From Artemia franciscana (taxonomy: Eukaryota; Arthropoda; Branchiopoda; Anostraca; Artemiidae): a stretch of 64,000 nt of DNA. The notes beneath the pieces were generated by a model, which saw only the letters and a list, made by a program, of their open reading frames with translations, was not told the origin of the DNA and did no database searches. Where the stretch lies: assembly GCF_032884065.1 (NCBI RefSeq), contig NC_088864.1, positions 21,256,994-21,320,993 on the forward strand, in the 5' to 3' direction. Both the position numbers and the translations under genes were made by a program. The stretch's first letter is position 1, and every line of letters begins with the position of its first letter. This document shows, in pieces, positions 1 through 10,876 of the stretch.

Positions 1-1426
1 TTCATATTTAGAAGGACCTCGTAACTCAGATTTTCTATTTTAAATCTCGACCGGATCCGGTGTCATTGGGGGAATTGGGGGGGGGAATCTTGGAAAACGT
101 GAAAATGAGGTATCTTACGAATGGGTGATCGGATCTTGATGAACCTTGATATATAAAAAGGTCTTATGTCTCAGATGCTTCATTTTCAATTCGAATCGGA
201 TCCGGGGACATAGGGGGCTGGAGGGGGAAAACAGAAATCTTGGAAACCAGAAATCCAGGAAAACGCTAAGAGTGAAGAGGTCGGGATAAAACTTGATGGG
301 AAGAATAAGCACAAGTTTTAGATACGTGATTGACATAATTGGAACGGAACCGCTCTCTTTGGGGGAGTTGGGGGGATTTCCAGTGCTTTGGCGAGTTCGG
401 TGCTTCTGGACATGTTAGGACGATGAAAATTGATAGGCGTGTCAGGGACCTGCACAAATTGATTTGATAGTAATCGTTTCCCCAATTCGAACACCTGGGG
501 GGGAGGCTAGAGGGAGAGGAAAAATTGAAATAAATGAGATATTTTAACTTACGAATGGGTGATCGGATCTTAAGGAAATTTGATATTTAGAAGGACCTCG
601 TGTCTCAGAGCTCTTATTTTAAATCCGAGCGTATCTGGTTTTATTGGGGGAGCTGAAGGGGGAAACGGGAAATCTTTGAAAACACTTAGAGTGAAGAGAT
701 CGGAATGAAACTTGGTGGGAAGAATAAGCACAAGTCCTAGATACGTGATTGACATAACCGGAGTAAATCCGCTCTCTTCGACGGAGTGGGGGGGGGGGTT
801 TAATCCAGAAAAATTAGAAAAATTTAGGTATTTTTAACTTAAGAACGGGTGATCGGATCTAAATGAAATTTGATATTTAGAAAGAACTGTGTCTCAGAGC
901 TCTTATTTTAAATCCTGACCAGATCTAGTGACATTAAGGGGAGTCGGAGGTGGAAACTGGAAATCTTGGAAAACGCTTAGAGCGGAGAGATCGGGATGAA
1001 ATTTGGTGGGTAGAATAAGCAAATGTCGTAGATACTTAATTGACGTAACCGGACTGGATCTGCTCTCTTTGGGAGATTTAGGGGGATCCAGTGCTTTGGT
1101 GAGTTCGGTGCTTCTTGACGTGCTAGGACGATGAAAATTGGTAGGCGTATCAGGGACCTGCACAAATTGACTTGATAAAGTTGTTTTCCCCGATTCGACC
1201 ATCGGGGCGGCTGAAGGGAGAGGAAAAATTTGAAAAAATGAGGTATTTTTGACTTACGACTGGGTGATCGGAATTTCAATGAATTTCGATATTTAGAAGG
1301 ACCTTGTGTTTCAGAGCTCTTATTTTAAATCCCGACCGGCATTAAGCCTCTGATTTTCCTTTTAAATCAACCTATCGATTCTTAGAATTTTGCTAGAGCT
1401 CATGCCATATGAGCTCTTAGCTCTTG
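1..1426 (+). repeat. G-tract repeat element, copy 1 (starts before the window)
   Basis: About five diverged copies of a ~285-340-bp unit. Landmarks are GGGTGATCGGATCTTAATG, ATTTAGAAGGA, CAGAGCTCTTATTTTAAATC, a GGGGG-rich tract, and GGGATGAAACTTGGTGGG. The 3' end, from GGCATTAAGCCTCTGATTTTC to the palindromic GAGCTCATGCCATATGAGCTC and TTAGCTCTT, is the same as in the copies ending at 6979 and 57788. Minus-strand frames here are by-products of the repeat. I see no coding function. Confidence 0.8.
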
Positions 1427-2843
1427 TTTTACTAATAAATTAGTTATTAGTTAAGTAAACTCATCTCGTTTCACTTATTTATGTGTGTAATTGCCTTGAT
1501 TTATTGTAACTGCAAGTTTCAAATAATTAAGTTTTTCAACAAGGCTGATTTTTGAAGAAAGCATACTGAATGAAAGTTTCGATTTTTTTTGCATATGATT
1601 CAATTATGTAAATTTTATAAAAGCTACTATTTGAAAGTTTAAATTGCTCTCTCATACCACGATGTGTCTGGAGCTTCATAGATTATTTTTACCTGTGACG
1701 CGTCTCGGTGTTAACTGATGCCTGTGACAAAGAAGTTTTTCTGTATAGATACTGTATAGATTTCTAGATATGACACTATAGATAGAAATGCCTGTGACAA
1801 TTTTGCCAATGCCTGTGAATTCTTGGAGACTATGGGCTAAAGTCCTTTCTTTACTAGGTTGCAGCAGATGCTGCTACCATGATTTGAATAGTATTTAGCT
1901 GTTAGATAAATAGATTTATTTTTCATATAAACATAACACAACAATCTTCAATTCCCCACGAAGGCTCCATAGCCTATAGGAGGGGGATTATGAACCAAAT
2001 ATTGTAACATTAAACATTTAAACACTTAGCATGTAAAGCATCTCCTTCATAAAAATGGAGAAAGAATAAATAGAATAAACATAAGGAAAGAGAGTTCATT
2101 AAATAAGCTATATCAAACTGCAATTGATCACCACATCTATAACTATAATAATAATAATAATAATATTGGATAGCACTATATAAGTCAAGAATAATTAATC
2201 ATATAGAAATATGCATTTTTTTACAAGTTTTTTGAAGGTGCCAAATAAGTGGCATTATCGAGCCGAATTGGGAAGCCACGAATTATCGTGATTATCGTGG
2301 CCCCGAATTATCGGGGCCACGCAACGAGAGTATTAAAATTGGATCCTATTGTTCGTGTATACGGGATTTTGATATTTAGAGAACTACGGAGCGGATAATT
2401 TGACCGATCAAATACAAAAGAAGACGTAAATCTGAGCGACCAAGAAATATCACTATGGAGCTGAAGAAAAGCAAATGACGCACAGGAAAGAATATAAAGT
2501 TTTTCAATATCAAGTCGTGATTTACTTGCCGAACGATTTACATCCTGGATAAGATCTATTGTTCATTTGTAAGTGTACGAAGGCCGTGTGAGAAAAGAAG
2601 GGAAATTAGATGTATGTTATGCTTAGCTATTTTTGTGTCGGGATAATCCGGCATCTTCGAGTTTTTTTTTCTTAAATATTGAATTTAAAGAATGGCTTTT
2701 GTGTTTCTAGATTGCTCATACGCCGCAATTTGTGTCATGATCTCTTCTGCTAAATTTTCTGGTGCGTGGCTTTCTGGTACCTATTGTTAAATTAGATTTG
2801 GTACATATACTTTTAAATTAATCATAACTTCTTAATATTACAG
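1427..2843. other. Non-coding stretch upstream of the first exon
   Basis: AT-rich sequence within the WD40 gene, presumably intronic. It contains a short (TAA)n run near 2145-2165, a variant CCTGTGACAA motif repeated near 1720-1820, and a perfect 11-bp hairpin at 2296-2321. I found no exon with convincing splice sites. Confidence 0.5.
2296..2321. repeat. Perfect 11-bp GC-rich hairpin
   Basis: CGTGGCCCCGA, loop ATTA, TCGGGGCCACG. It stands out in an otherwise AT-rich intron. A related half-copy (CCACGAATTATCGTG) lies immediately upstream. Function unknown; it could be a remnant of a transposon end. Confidence 0.7.
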
Positions 2844-3075
2844 ATACGAAATTGGTTTCCGTCTCTGTTAGTGGTGCAGAGCTCTGGGATTGCACACCAG
2901 GGAATCACTGGACAGAACTGAACAGTATGACTTGCCTGTTTCGGGCCGAGAAAGTCAAAACCAGCGCCATTCATAACCAAGGACACAGACTTGCTTTTGC
3001 TGACGAGAAGAACATGGTTAGAATCTTCGACATCCAAAGCAGAAAGTTTACTGGAGATAGGCGGTGTCGTTCTGG
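2844..3075 (+). CDS. WD40 gene, first exon in window (5'-partial)
   Basis: Residues 1-77 of the reconstructed 502. The acceptor is the ATTACAG ending at 2843. The exon opens with two bases that complete a codon from an upstream exon not found in the window. The frame contains GAELWDCTPGNHW and an FADEKNMVRIFDIQS blade end, both WD40-like. The donor is TCTGG|GTAAAT at 3075/3076 and leaves two bases of a Gly codon. The single G that opens the exon at 25281 completes it, which strongly supports joining across the 22-kb intron. Translation without splicing stops a few bases into the intron. Confidence 0.7.
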
Positions 3076-4865
3076 GTAAATAACCTGAGCATTGTCTACC
3101 TAATTTGGATAGTGTTTAACTGGAAAGCTGTGGATTTGAAATCGAAATGATTGATCGCGGGCATTGAATTCCATCTAATTCGTTGAAAAGGGTTTTTTTT
3201 TGTTTTTGTTTTTTTTTATGCACAAAAACGGGGAACGTCGACGAAAAATAGTACTTACAACTGCAAGGGGGTTTGTCCTAGTGAAAAGTGCTCAAGGAGG
3301 AGCACTATGACATCATTAATAACATTTTAAAATGAGATATTTTCAGGCATGCAAATAGGGAAGGTTATGTTCCCCCTTTCTTCGGTAATTGCCTGAATTA
3401 GTTTGAGTATCACTGGTTTTTAGATTTTGACTAATCAGATTCTTGTCTATTCCAGAGGGCTGAATAACTTTCGACTAATATTCAAAGAGAAAGGGTACCC
3501 TCGCTTACCCTCCCCTTCTCCCTTGTATATAGCTTTTGCTATATTAATATCTAATTGGCTCAGCAAAAGTAAATTTGAAGAAAAAAAATTAGCAAATCCA
3601 TGAATAAAAAGAAAATATTTACCTCGATTATAGTCATCTTAGTGATATATATGTATATCAATAAGTATGGAAATTAGTGGGGCCAATCCACGAAATCTTA
3701 GAGGAGGGTAATGTATTTCTCATGATCTAAGGGGGGCCAATTTCTTGCAATTTCTATACAAAAAAATGAGTTCTTCAAATATAGGGTGGGATGGAAAATA
3801 TTTTCCCTCTCCGCCCCTGCAATTGGTGCTCTTTGTAGAAATAAGCCCTGAGACCTTGTCGGCTAGATAACATAAGGAAAAACTGCTAATAAGCAACGCT
3901 TTGTGACAGTCATACTGTAAAGGTGACTTTAAACCGTTTTCTTTAAAAAAATTTTCTTTATTTTTTTATTATATGATTTTAATCACAATTATTTCCTATT
4001 TTCTTCAAGGTTTTTCCTGGTGCTGAATATTTCTTAGAGGAAATGTGAACCGAAATAGTCCTTGAATTATTTGTTTTTTGGGTGCAAAACTTCCGTCGAT
4101 TTTACTTCAGTGTCACATTTCAAACATATGAAGCTCTAAAATTGTGTTTTGTATCGGGCAAATGGATGATGAAAAAACATTTGCATTAGCTGATGAAACG
4201 TAATAGCAGTAAAAAAAATATGTTTAATCTTTTTTAAGGTTGCTTTTGGGACACAGATCAGATAGGAAAAATACTATATCGTTATATTTCCCATTCATTG
4301 CTCTTTCCAGGTACAATAATCACTCCCTTTGCTATTGTGTCCCAGCTCCCTTCCTTTTAGTGTGTCCAAATATAGTCTAGGGCTAAGGTTTTGGCTTTAT
4401 TTGAATTATTAACCGGCAAACCAACAATACGAGCAAACTGCATACCCGGGGTTGTACATTGGCAACTTAAATCCCTAATAGTCCCTAAAGTCACATAAGT
4501 CCCTAAAAAAGTCCCTATTTTCTGGAAAAGTCCCTGAAGTCCATAGTTTTACTGTGTCAGCTAGTCGACACATTACGTTCTTAGTTTGCAGTTTTTCGTT
4601 ACTGCCCGCCCGGCCAAATTTTTTGTACATGGTGGGCTAGATGGCAGCTTCATCTATGGATTCCAAAATTACAAATATATAGGCCTATGGGTGCGCTCTC
4701 TGGTATGTGAACCAAAGTGTTACAATTGTAAGGTAAAGTGTACAATGCCAATTGTAACTCCGGAGTTCTTGGGGCGCTGGGACATCAAAGAGAGCTATTG
4801 AATCCGGGTTGCAGCGGTAGCTAGTTACATAAAGGATGATTATAAGGAACGGACTCTAGCTTATT

Positions 4866-5663
4866 GTAGCTAAATAGGAATATAGGAATTCGTGGAAAAG
4901 CTCTTGAGTTAGTGAGATCTTATTTATTAAAGAAGTTTTACAGTCCAAGTTGGCGAGGAATCATCTCATAGTTTTCCTTTGGAAAATATAGGGGTTCCTC
5001 TAGGGTTTGTATTGGGGCCGTTACTTTTTTGATCTACATAAATGACCTTCCAAACTGCATGCCTTCGGACGATGAATTACCAATACTGTTTGCAGATGAC
5101 ACAAGAATTAGTTTGAAGACTGGCAACGAAAAGGACTTACGAGTCGCCCTCGAAACTGTTGCTTTTAATGTAAATTGTTGGTTTTATGCTAATCGACTAA
5201 TACCTAACCTAGAGAAGTCGAAATTTGTGTTTTTTTTTGAGAAGCTTGAGAGCAGTGAAGCGTGTGTAATTTAACACTATTAGTATTGGAACATCCTCCA
5301 TAAAAAGAGTGGATGTATTTGGGTATTTAGGTATCTACATTGACGCAACTCAGTCTTTTAAGGCCCATATTAATAAACTCGAGGCAACAGTGTCCAGGAA
5401 TCTCGGTTGTTTGCATAATGTAAAGTTTCTATTTCTTTACCAAGTAATGAGAAAATTATATTTTTCATTAGTTGAATGCTATTTTCAATATTGCCCGACC
5501 GTTTGGATGCTGACATTCCATTCACATTTATGAAGACTCCAAATTGTCCAAAACAAGTCGATAAGAATCCTGAACCTTTTTTAACACACCCTAGGACGAC
5601 AAAAGAATTATCTGAAACCAAAACATCTTTTTTATTTCTTGATATAATTTATTTAGAACAAAT
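4866..5663 (+). mobile_element. Non-LTR retrotransposon RT remnant, 5' part
   Basis: Decayed reverse transcriptase of the jockey/CR1 type, read in several frames. Motifs in order: IRGKALELVRSYL, GVPLGFVLGPLLF followed by IYINDLP, the catalytic LFADDT, then a thumb-region YLGIYIDATQSFKAHI. Internal stops (for example after GPLLF) and frameshifts show it is dead. The coding sequence breaks off near 5663, where a G-tract element is inserted, and resumes beyond 6980. Confidence 0.75.
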
Positions 5664-6979
5664 TTTTATGGCACTTGATATCTACCAAGTGACATATAGC
5701 GATCGCAAAATCTGTCGGTCTGTCTGTCCCGGTTTTGTTACTGTAGGCACTTCCAGGTAAGCTAGGACAATGAAATTTGGCATGCGTACCAGGAAACAGA
5801 CAAGATTAAATTAAAAATTGTTGTTTCCCCGATTCGACCATCTGGAGTGGGGGAGTGGGGGGACGGTTAAATCGGAAAAATTAGAAAAAATGAGGTATTT
5901 TTAACTTACAAACGGGTGATCAGATCTTAATGAGATTAGATATTTAGAAGGATATTATGCTTTAGAGCTCTTGTTTTAAATTCCGACCAGATCCTGTGAC
6001 ATGGGGGGAGTTGGAGGGGGGAACGGGAATTCTTGGTAAAAGTGAAAATTGGGGTATCTTTATGTTATGAATAGGTGATCGGATCTTAACGAAACTTGAT
6101 ATATAGAAGGATATTATGTCTCAGATGCTCCATTTCTGACTCGATTTGGATCCGGAGGCATAGGGGGTTGGAGGGGGGAAACAGAAATCTTGGACAACGC
6201 TTAGAGTGGTGAGATCGGGATGAAACTTGATGGGTAGAATAAGCACAAGTTCTAGATACGTGATTGACATAATTGGAACGGATCCGTTCTCTTTGGAGGA
6301 GCTGGGGGGTGTTAATTTGGAAAAATTAGAAAAATTGAGGTATTTTGACTTAAGAACGGGTGACCGGATCTTAATGAAATTTGATATTTAGAAGGAACTC
6401 ATGTCTCAGAGCTTTTATTTCAAATCCTGACCAGATCTGTTGACATTGGGAGAGTTGGAGGGGGGAAATCGGAAATCCTGGAAAACGCTTAGAGTGGAGA
6501 AATCGGGATGAAGCTTGGTGGGTAGAATAAGCAAATGTCGAAGATACGTGCTTGACGTAACCGTACTGGATTTGCTCTCTTTGGGGGAGTTAGGGGGTCG
6601 GGTCCAGTGCTTTGGCGATTTTGGTGCTTCTGGACGTGCTAGGACGATGAAAATTGGTAGGCGTGTCAGGGAGCTGCACAAATTGACTTGATAAATTCGT
6701 TTTCCCTGATTCGACCATCTGGAGGGCTGAAGGGAGAGGAAAAAGTAGAAAAAATGAGGTATATATAACTTACGAGTGGGTGATCGGATCTTAATGAATT
6801 TTGATATTTAGTAGGACATTGTGACTCAGAGCTCTTATTTTAATCCCAACTGGCATTAAGCCTCTGATTTTTCCTTTTAAATTAATCTATTGATTCTTAG
6901 AATTTTGTTAGAGCTCATACCATATGAGCTCTTGGCTCTTCTGGCCTCGTCACAAGTGCCATATGAGCTCTTAGCTCTT
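5664..6979 (+). repeat. G-tract repeat element, copy 2, inserted in a LINE
   Basis: The 5' end is TTTTTATGGCACTTG with the inverted pair CACTTGATATCTACCAAGTG. The 3' end is the palindromic GAGCTCATACCATATGAGCTC region finishing TTAGCTCTT. It has about four internal ~300-bp units with G5-7 tracts. It splits the LINE on both sides, so it inserted later. It shares both ends with the 4.4-kb copy at 53391, which shows this is a discrete element with a variable number of internal units. Confidence 0.75.
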
Positions 6980-7290
6980 TTTCACCTTAATATAGGCATA
7001 TGGTTTTTAGAAATCCAGCGTAGGGATAATTTTTCCAATAACATGAAACTCTTGGTTGAAGATAAACATAGCCATTTATCAAGAGCAAGGAATAAGTTTC
7101 TTTTTCCTTTTATTAAAGATGAGAGATCAAGACTATGTTTAAGATATCAACTTCCTGAGATTGCCAATAAATATAGACTATTTGATTTAATAAATGAGTC
7201 ACCATTACTCGATACGTATAAAAAGAAATAGAAAAAGATAGTTCTTTCTGCCTGTAGTAGCAGGGACTGAATGTAAAGTAATTTATTTAT
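6980..7290 (+). mobile_element. Non-LTR retrotransposon remnant, 3' end of ORF2
   Basis: The open frame around 7010-7231 encodes a C-terminal RT tail: a RRRDNF-like stretch (here QRRDNFSNNM), then FPFIKDERSRLCLRYQLPEI. This matches the 'TR...F...R......R...LP..I' end of jockey/CR1-type ORF2 proteins. It is collinear with the fragment before 5663. The sequence after the stop at 7231, possibly as far as the AAAATAAAATAAATAAAATAA tail at 8137-8157, may be its 3' UTR, but other sequence is embedded there. Confidence 0.55.
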
Positions 7291-7609
7291 AAATTAGTTT
7301 AGAAGTCCCATCCGTGTCTCCATGAGTCGATTTTTTTCCGCTTCTTCTCTATCTCTCTCTTTCTCTTTGTGCTCCGTGTGAGTTATTGAGGTGTAATTCC
7401 TTCTTTTTCTTTCTCTATTGTTAAAGGAGAACGAAATGAGCTGCCTCCCTGTCTCCTTTGTGTAAGACTTATGTATATAATTTCTTGTTTAATGAAGTCA
7501 AGTCTAAAGTCTATATAACAGGCAGCAGCCATGTCCGTCCCACTTCCGAAGTGCGGATGGTATACCATATGTACCTAGAGCAGACCCGCCTCTCATTTCT
7601 TTCATTGTC

Positions 7610-8544
7610 TCCCAAACTTAACTTACCTGAATGGGAGCAACCAAATCATAATCACATTCTTTCTTTGGCCTAGCTACTACTTCACTTACTACAGATGCCA
7701 GGTCTAGTCTTGATCTAGTTCCTCCTTGGTCCCTAATCACTTCTTTTGCTCTCTCCTCTAAATGTATAGACCCAGAATCTACTGCCGGTATACCATCATT
7801 AGCCTCTATTCCTCGTATAGATTTTATTTACTATAGGCCAAATCGTCCTAATATCCCCTTCTCTACATTCTTTCTTCAACTGGGAGGGGTCTGTGGAGTG
7901 TGGTATAGGGCGATTTTTGGGGTTGTGATGTGTTTTTTTGTTGGGGGGGGGTAGATATTGTGTTGTTTCTTTAAATGAGAGAGATTGATTCGAAGTTTGA
8001 GTTGATTATGGTTAAGTTTTGATTTTTAATCAAAAATATATTTTTACTTGTTATTGCCGTACGTCTACAAAACTGTAAAGTTTTTCTTGGTGCGGCAGCA
8101 TTTTGTAGAAGATGAGTTTTGGTTTTGTATGTGAAGAAAATAAAATAAATAAAATAAGTTGCTCTACTTTCCTAATTATTGCTCTTTTTTCTTGATATTC
8201 AACAGTTTCTTATGCTTTTCCCGAATCAACTTATAATACATCAAAAATCTAATATTTTCCCTGCTACCTATACTATCCCTCGCTTTCCCCAGCGCCTCCA
8301 AAACTTTCTGATGTTTCCTTTCCCAATCTTCATCAAAATATCAATTCTTAATATCATTCTCATCTCTGTGATTTAACTTTGAACCTACTTTATACACTAC
8401 ATCATAAACTAACACTAGTGACTCATCAATCTTTCCATCTTCTATTAAAACCAAACATTTCTCTAAATCCTGCTGATATTCTTGATTCATCATCATACTC
8501 TGAACCCTCCTCCCTGTGTGACCATCAGGGAGGAGGTCGTGCAT
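7610..8544 (-). pseudogene. Decayed coding remnant of unknown family
   Basis: On the minus strand a frame at 8544-8341 encodes a polar, acidic segment (EKCLVLIEDGKIDESLVLVY). Further on, about 7815-7615, another open stretch without a start reads GIPAVDSGSIHLEERAKEV and SRLDLASVVSEVVARP. Frameshifts and stops separate them. Composition suggests a former transposon ORF or host gene fragment. I do not recognise the family. Confidence 0.35.
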
Positions 8545-9087
8545 TTGATTGGGAATTGGTTATTATATTTGTTAAAAGTATAAGAAAGGAATCTTGCACA
8601 GTGATCATCTTGTCCCTATGTCAGTTATGGAGTTAGTATGTATTCGCAGTATTGCTTTAAAGCCTCAACTCCCCACAAGAAAAAGCAAAAGCAACAGTTA
8701 TGATTTTTCTATAATAAAATTTGTTAATAGCACAACTTTGAAAAATCTCATATTCGTACACCTTGTGACAGCGTAGTGGATGTGGCTGAGATACCTGATT
8801 GCAAGGTTTCCGGATCAATCCCGCGTGTCGCAAGGAATTGGCATGGTTTCATATTAAGTTCTTCGCTAGTAATTTTTTTCATCTTTGAATCATTTCCTCT
8901 CATCTGTTTTTATCTGCCAGAATTTAATTTTCTTTACATTCGGCCGATAATGAAAGACTTAAATTTTGCCCTAAAAGGCACGAAGAAGACGTGCATTTTT
9001 GTACATTTAGGTTTATTACCAAATATAATTGTGCATTAGTTATATTAGTAGCCTGTACTTACTATTGTTATTCTCTATTATTATCTA
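8545..9087. other. Non-coding stretch before the Helitron cluster
   Basis: No gene recognised. Around 8770-8826 there is a weakly tRNA-like string with a GGATCAATCCC B-box resemblance. The last ~60 bases, ending in ATTATCTA, resemble sequence near 22100-22150, so two Helitron insertions may lie in copies of the same older repeat. Confidence 0.4.
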
Positions 9088-9202
9088 CTAGCTGTTGGGG
9101 TGGCGCTTCGCGCCACCCCCAAGCCCCCCCGCGCGCGTAAGTCGTTACGCGCCATTGTAGTTGTGTCCCTGTGTCCGACCTGTGAATATAGAAAGATATA
9201 TA

Positions 9203-9326
<124 letters not shown>

Positions 9327-9327
9327 T

Positions 9328-9530
9328 TTAACTACGTAAAACTTGCGAATATACAACATTCCTCGATGTCCCATTGTCTGTGCATATAAATAGATTGTCA
9401 GGTTTACCGACTCTTGAACATGCAACATAAAATTGTCCATGGGAAAAACAATCCGTATTCAGATCCATACCTGATTATTCTAATGATTGCCCTTGAGCTT
9501 TGTTGATGGTGATTGCTAATCGAACATTCC
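9328..9530 (-). pseudogene. Helitron helicase C-terminus remnant (Helitron A)
   Basis: The frame ends at the TAA at 9330-9328. It carries late motifs of a PIF1-type helicase: RLAITINKAQGQS followed, after an in-frame TAA, by HGQFYVACSRVGKPDNLF and [10 protein letters not shown]. The stop just after SLE also occurs, with small changes, in the copies at 19.3 and 21.4 kb, so it predates their amplification. The copy at 32.2 kb keeps a lysine codon there. Everything upstream of RLAIT is replaced by minisatellite. Confidence 0.8.
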
Positions 9531-9790
9531 CTGTGTCCCGGTCGTCATTTATATTCCCAGTATCCCGGTCGTCATTTGTGTCCCAGTGTCCAAGTCTGTA
9601 ATTTCTCTTTGAGCGTCCCAGTCGTCATTTATATTCCCTGTGTCCCGGTGTCCCGGTCTGTAATTTATCTTTGAGTGTCCCGGTCGTCATTTATATCTCC
9701 CGGTCGTTATTTGTGTCCCAGTGTCCCAGTCTGTAATTTCTCTTTGAGTGTCCCGGTCGTCATTTATATTCCCTGTGTCCCAGTTTTTAG
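9531..9790. repeat. GTCCCGG minisatellite (Helitron A)
   Basis: Alternating 20-27-bp units built on GTCATTTATATTCCCTGTG, GTCCCGGTC and TGTAATTTCTCTTTGAGT. It starts exactly where the helicase motif RLAIT ends, at the ACATTCCCTG boundary. Confidence 0.9.
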
Positions 9791-10070
9791 TTTTCTTTTT
9801 CTCCTTTATTTTCAGTTTTTTTTCCTTCTTTTAGTTTTTTTTTTCTTTTTCAGTTTTTAGTTTTTTTTTTTGTTTTTTTTTATTAGTTTTTGTTGATTTT
9901 CTTTTTAGTTTTTTTTTGTAGATTTTACCTTTTTTTCTAGTTTTTTTTCTTTTTTAGTTTTTTACCTTTTTTAGTTTTTTAGTTTTTTGGCTTTTTTAGT
10001 TTTTTTAGTATTTACTTTTTAGTTTTTTTTGTAGTTTTTACCTTTTTTAGTTTTTTTTTCTTCTTTTGTA
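9786..10070. repeat. T-rich TTTTTAG tract (Helitron A)
   Basis: Long runs of T broken by AG, with occasional CC or CTT. Equivalent tracts follow the minisatellite in the other Helitrons. On the strand transcribed for the WD40 gene this looks like a string of polypyrimidine-AG sites. Confidence 0.9.
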
Positions 10071-10075
10071 TTAAT

Positions 10076-10155
10076 GCTAAAGCCAAGGTTCGAACCTGGA
10101 ACCTCTCGGACCTGGAACCTGGAACATAACGCTTTACCAACTCAGCTACTTCGGC
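10076..10155 (-). repeat. tRNA-derived segment inside Helitron A
   Basis: The minus strand starts GCCGAAGTAGCTGAGTTGG and contains an A-box-like TAGCTGAGTTGG and a B-box-like GGTTCGAACC. The T arm pairs as CCAGG/CTTGG with a TTCGAAC loop. The acceptor 3' half CTTTAGC pairs with GCCGAAG except at one position. The anticodon arm does not fold and carries repeated GTTCCAG, so this is a tRNA-derived relic, not a working gene. A second copy is at 14242-14321. Confidence 0.65.
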
Positions 10156-10400
10156 TTGAATACATTCGTTTTTGAATTGGTATATGATGAAATAATTCAG
10201 ACGTCATATAATGACGTCACTCGACAGACAGACAACTTATTTATATATATATACTAGCTGTTGGGGTGGCGCTTCGCAACCCCCCCCCCCCTCCAAGCCC
10301 CCCCGCGCGCGTAAGTCGTTACGCGCCATATTAGTTACGCGCCATTGTAGTTGTGTCCCTGTGTCCCACCTGTGAATATAGATAGATTTATATATGTGTT

Positions 10401-10634
10401 TCAAACTACATAAAAATTGCGAATATACAACATTTTTGGCTTTCCCACTACTGGGAGCTTTCCGTTTCCAATTGCCAGCAATTGATCTAAAAATGTTTGA
10501 CCAGAGTCATCGTTTTGCAATCGGACACGCATATTTGTAGTTAATTCTAATATTTTTACGTGTGCCCATAAACTAGAATTTTTTAGGCAAGCATTCATTT
10601 CGTCTGCAGGAGTTAAACTACGTAAAAATTGCAA
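10401..10634 (-). pseudogene. Helitron helicase middle fragment
   Basis: It encodes SSLWAHVKILELTTNMRVRL and FLDQLLAIGNGKLPV, the NMR-type helicase motif region and the following LL.iG.G motif of Helitron PIF1 helicases. It is flanked on both sides by copies of the helicase C-terminal end (MLYIRNFYVV-frame sequence), so it is a rearranged fragment, not part of an intact gene. Confidence 0.7.
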
Positions 10635-10758
10635 ATATACAACATTCTTGGCTTTCCCATTGTCTGTGCATATACAAAGCCGTATGTACTAATAATGACG
10701 TCATATGCAAACGCTCTTTTTACAAACAAACAAACATGCATACACACAACTCGTTTTT

Positions 10759-10785
10759 ATATAGATAGATAGATAGATAGATACA
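10759..10785. repeat. (GATA)n microsatellite at a Helitron 5' end
   Basis: About five TAGA/GATA units directly after ACTCGTTTTTATATA, which is the 5' terminal sequence of a minus-strand Helitron with its TC start expanded into TCTATCTATC. Similar short expansions occur at 33311-33326. Confidence 0.9.
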
Positions 10786-10876
10786 ATACAAATTAACTGC
10801 GTAAAACTTGCGAATATACAACATTCTTCGCTGTCCAATTGTCGCTGCATATAAATAGATTGTCAGGTTATAGATG

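Noticed and set aside
8766-8830. tRNA-like string with a GGATCAATCCC box
   Set aside because: The A box and acceptor stem do not form convincingly. At best it is an old SINE fragment.
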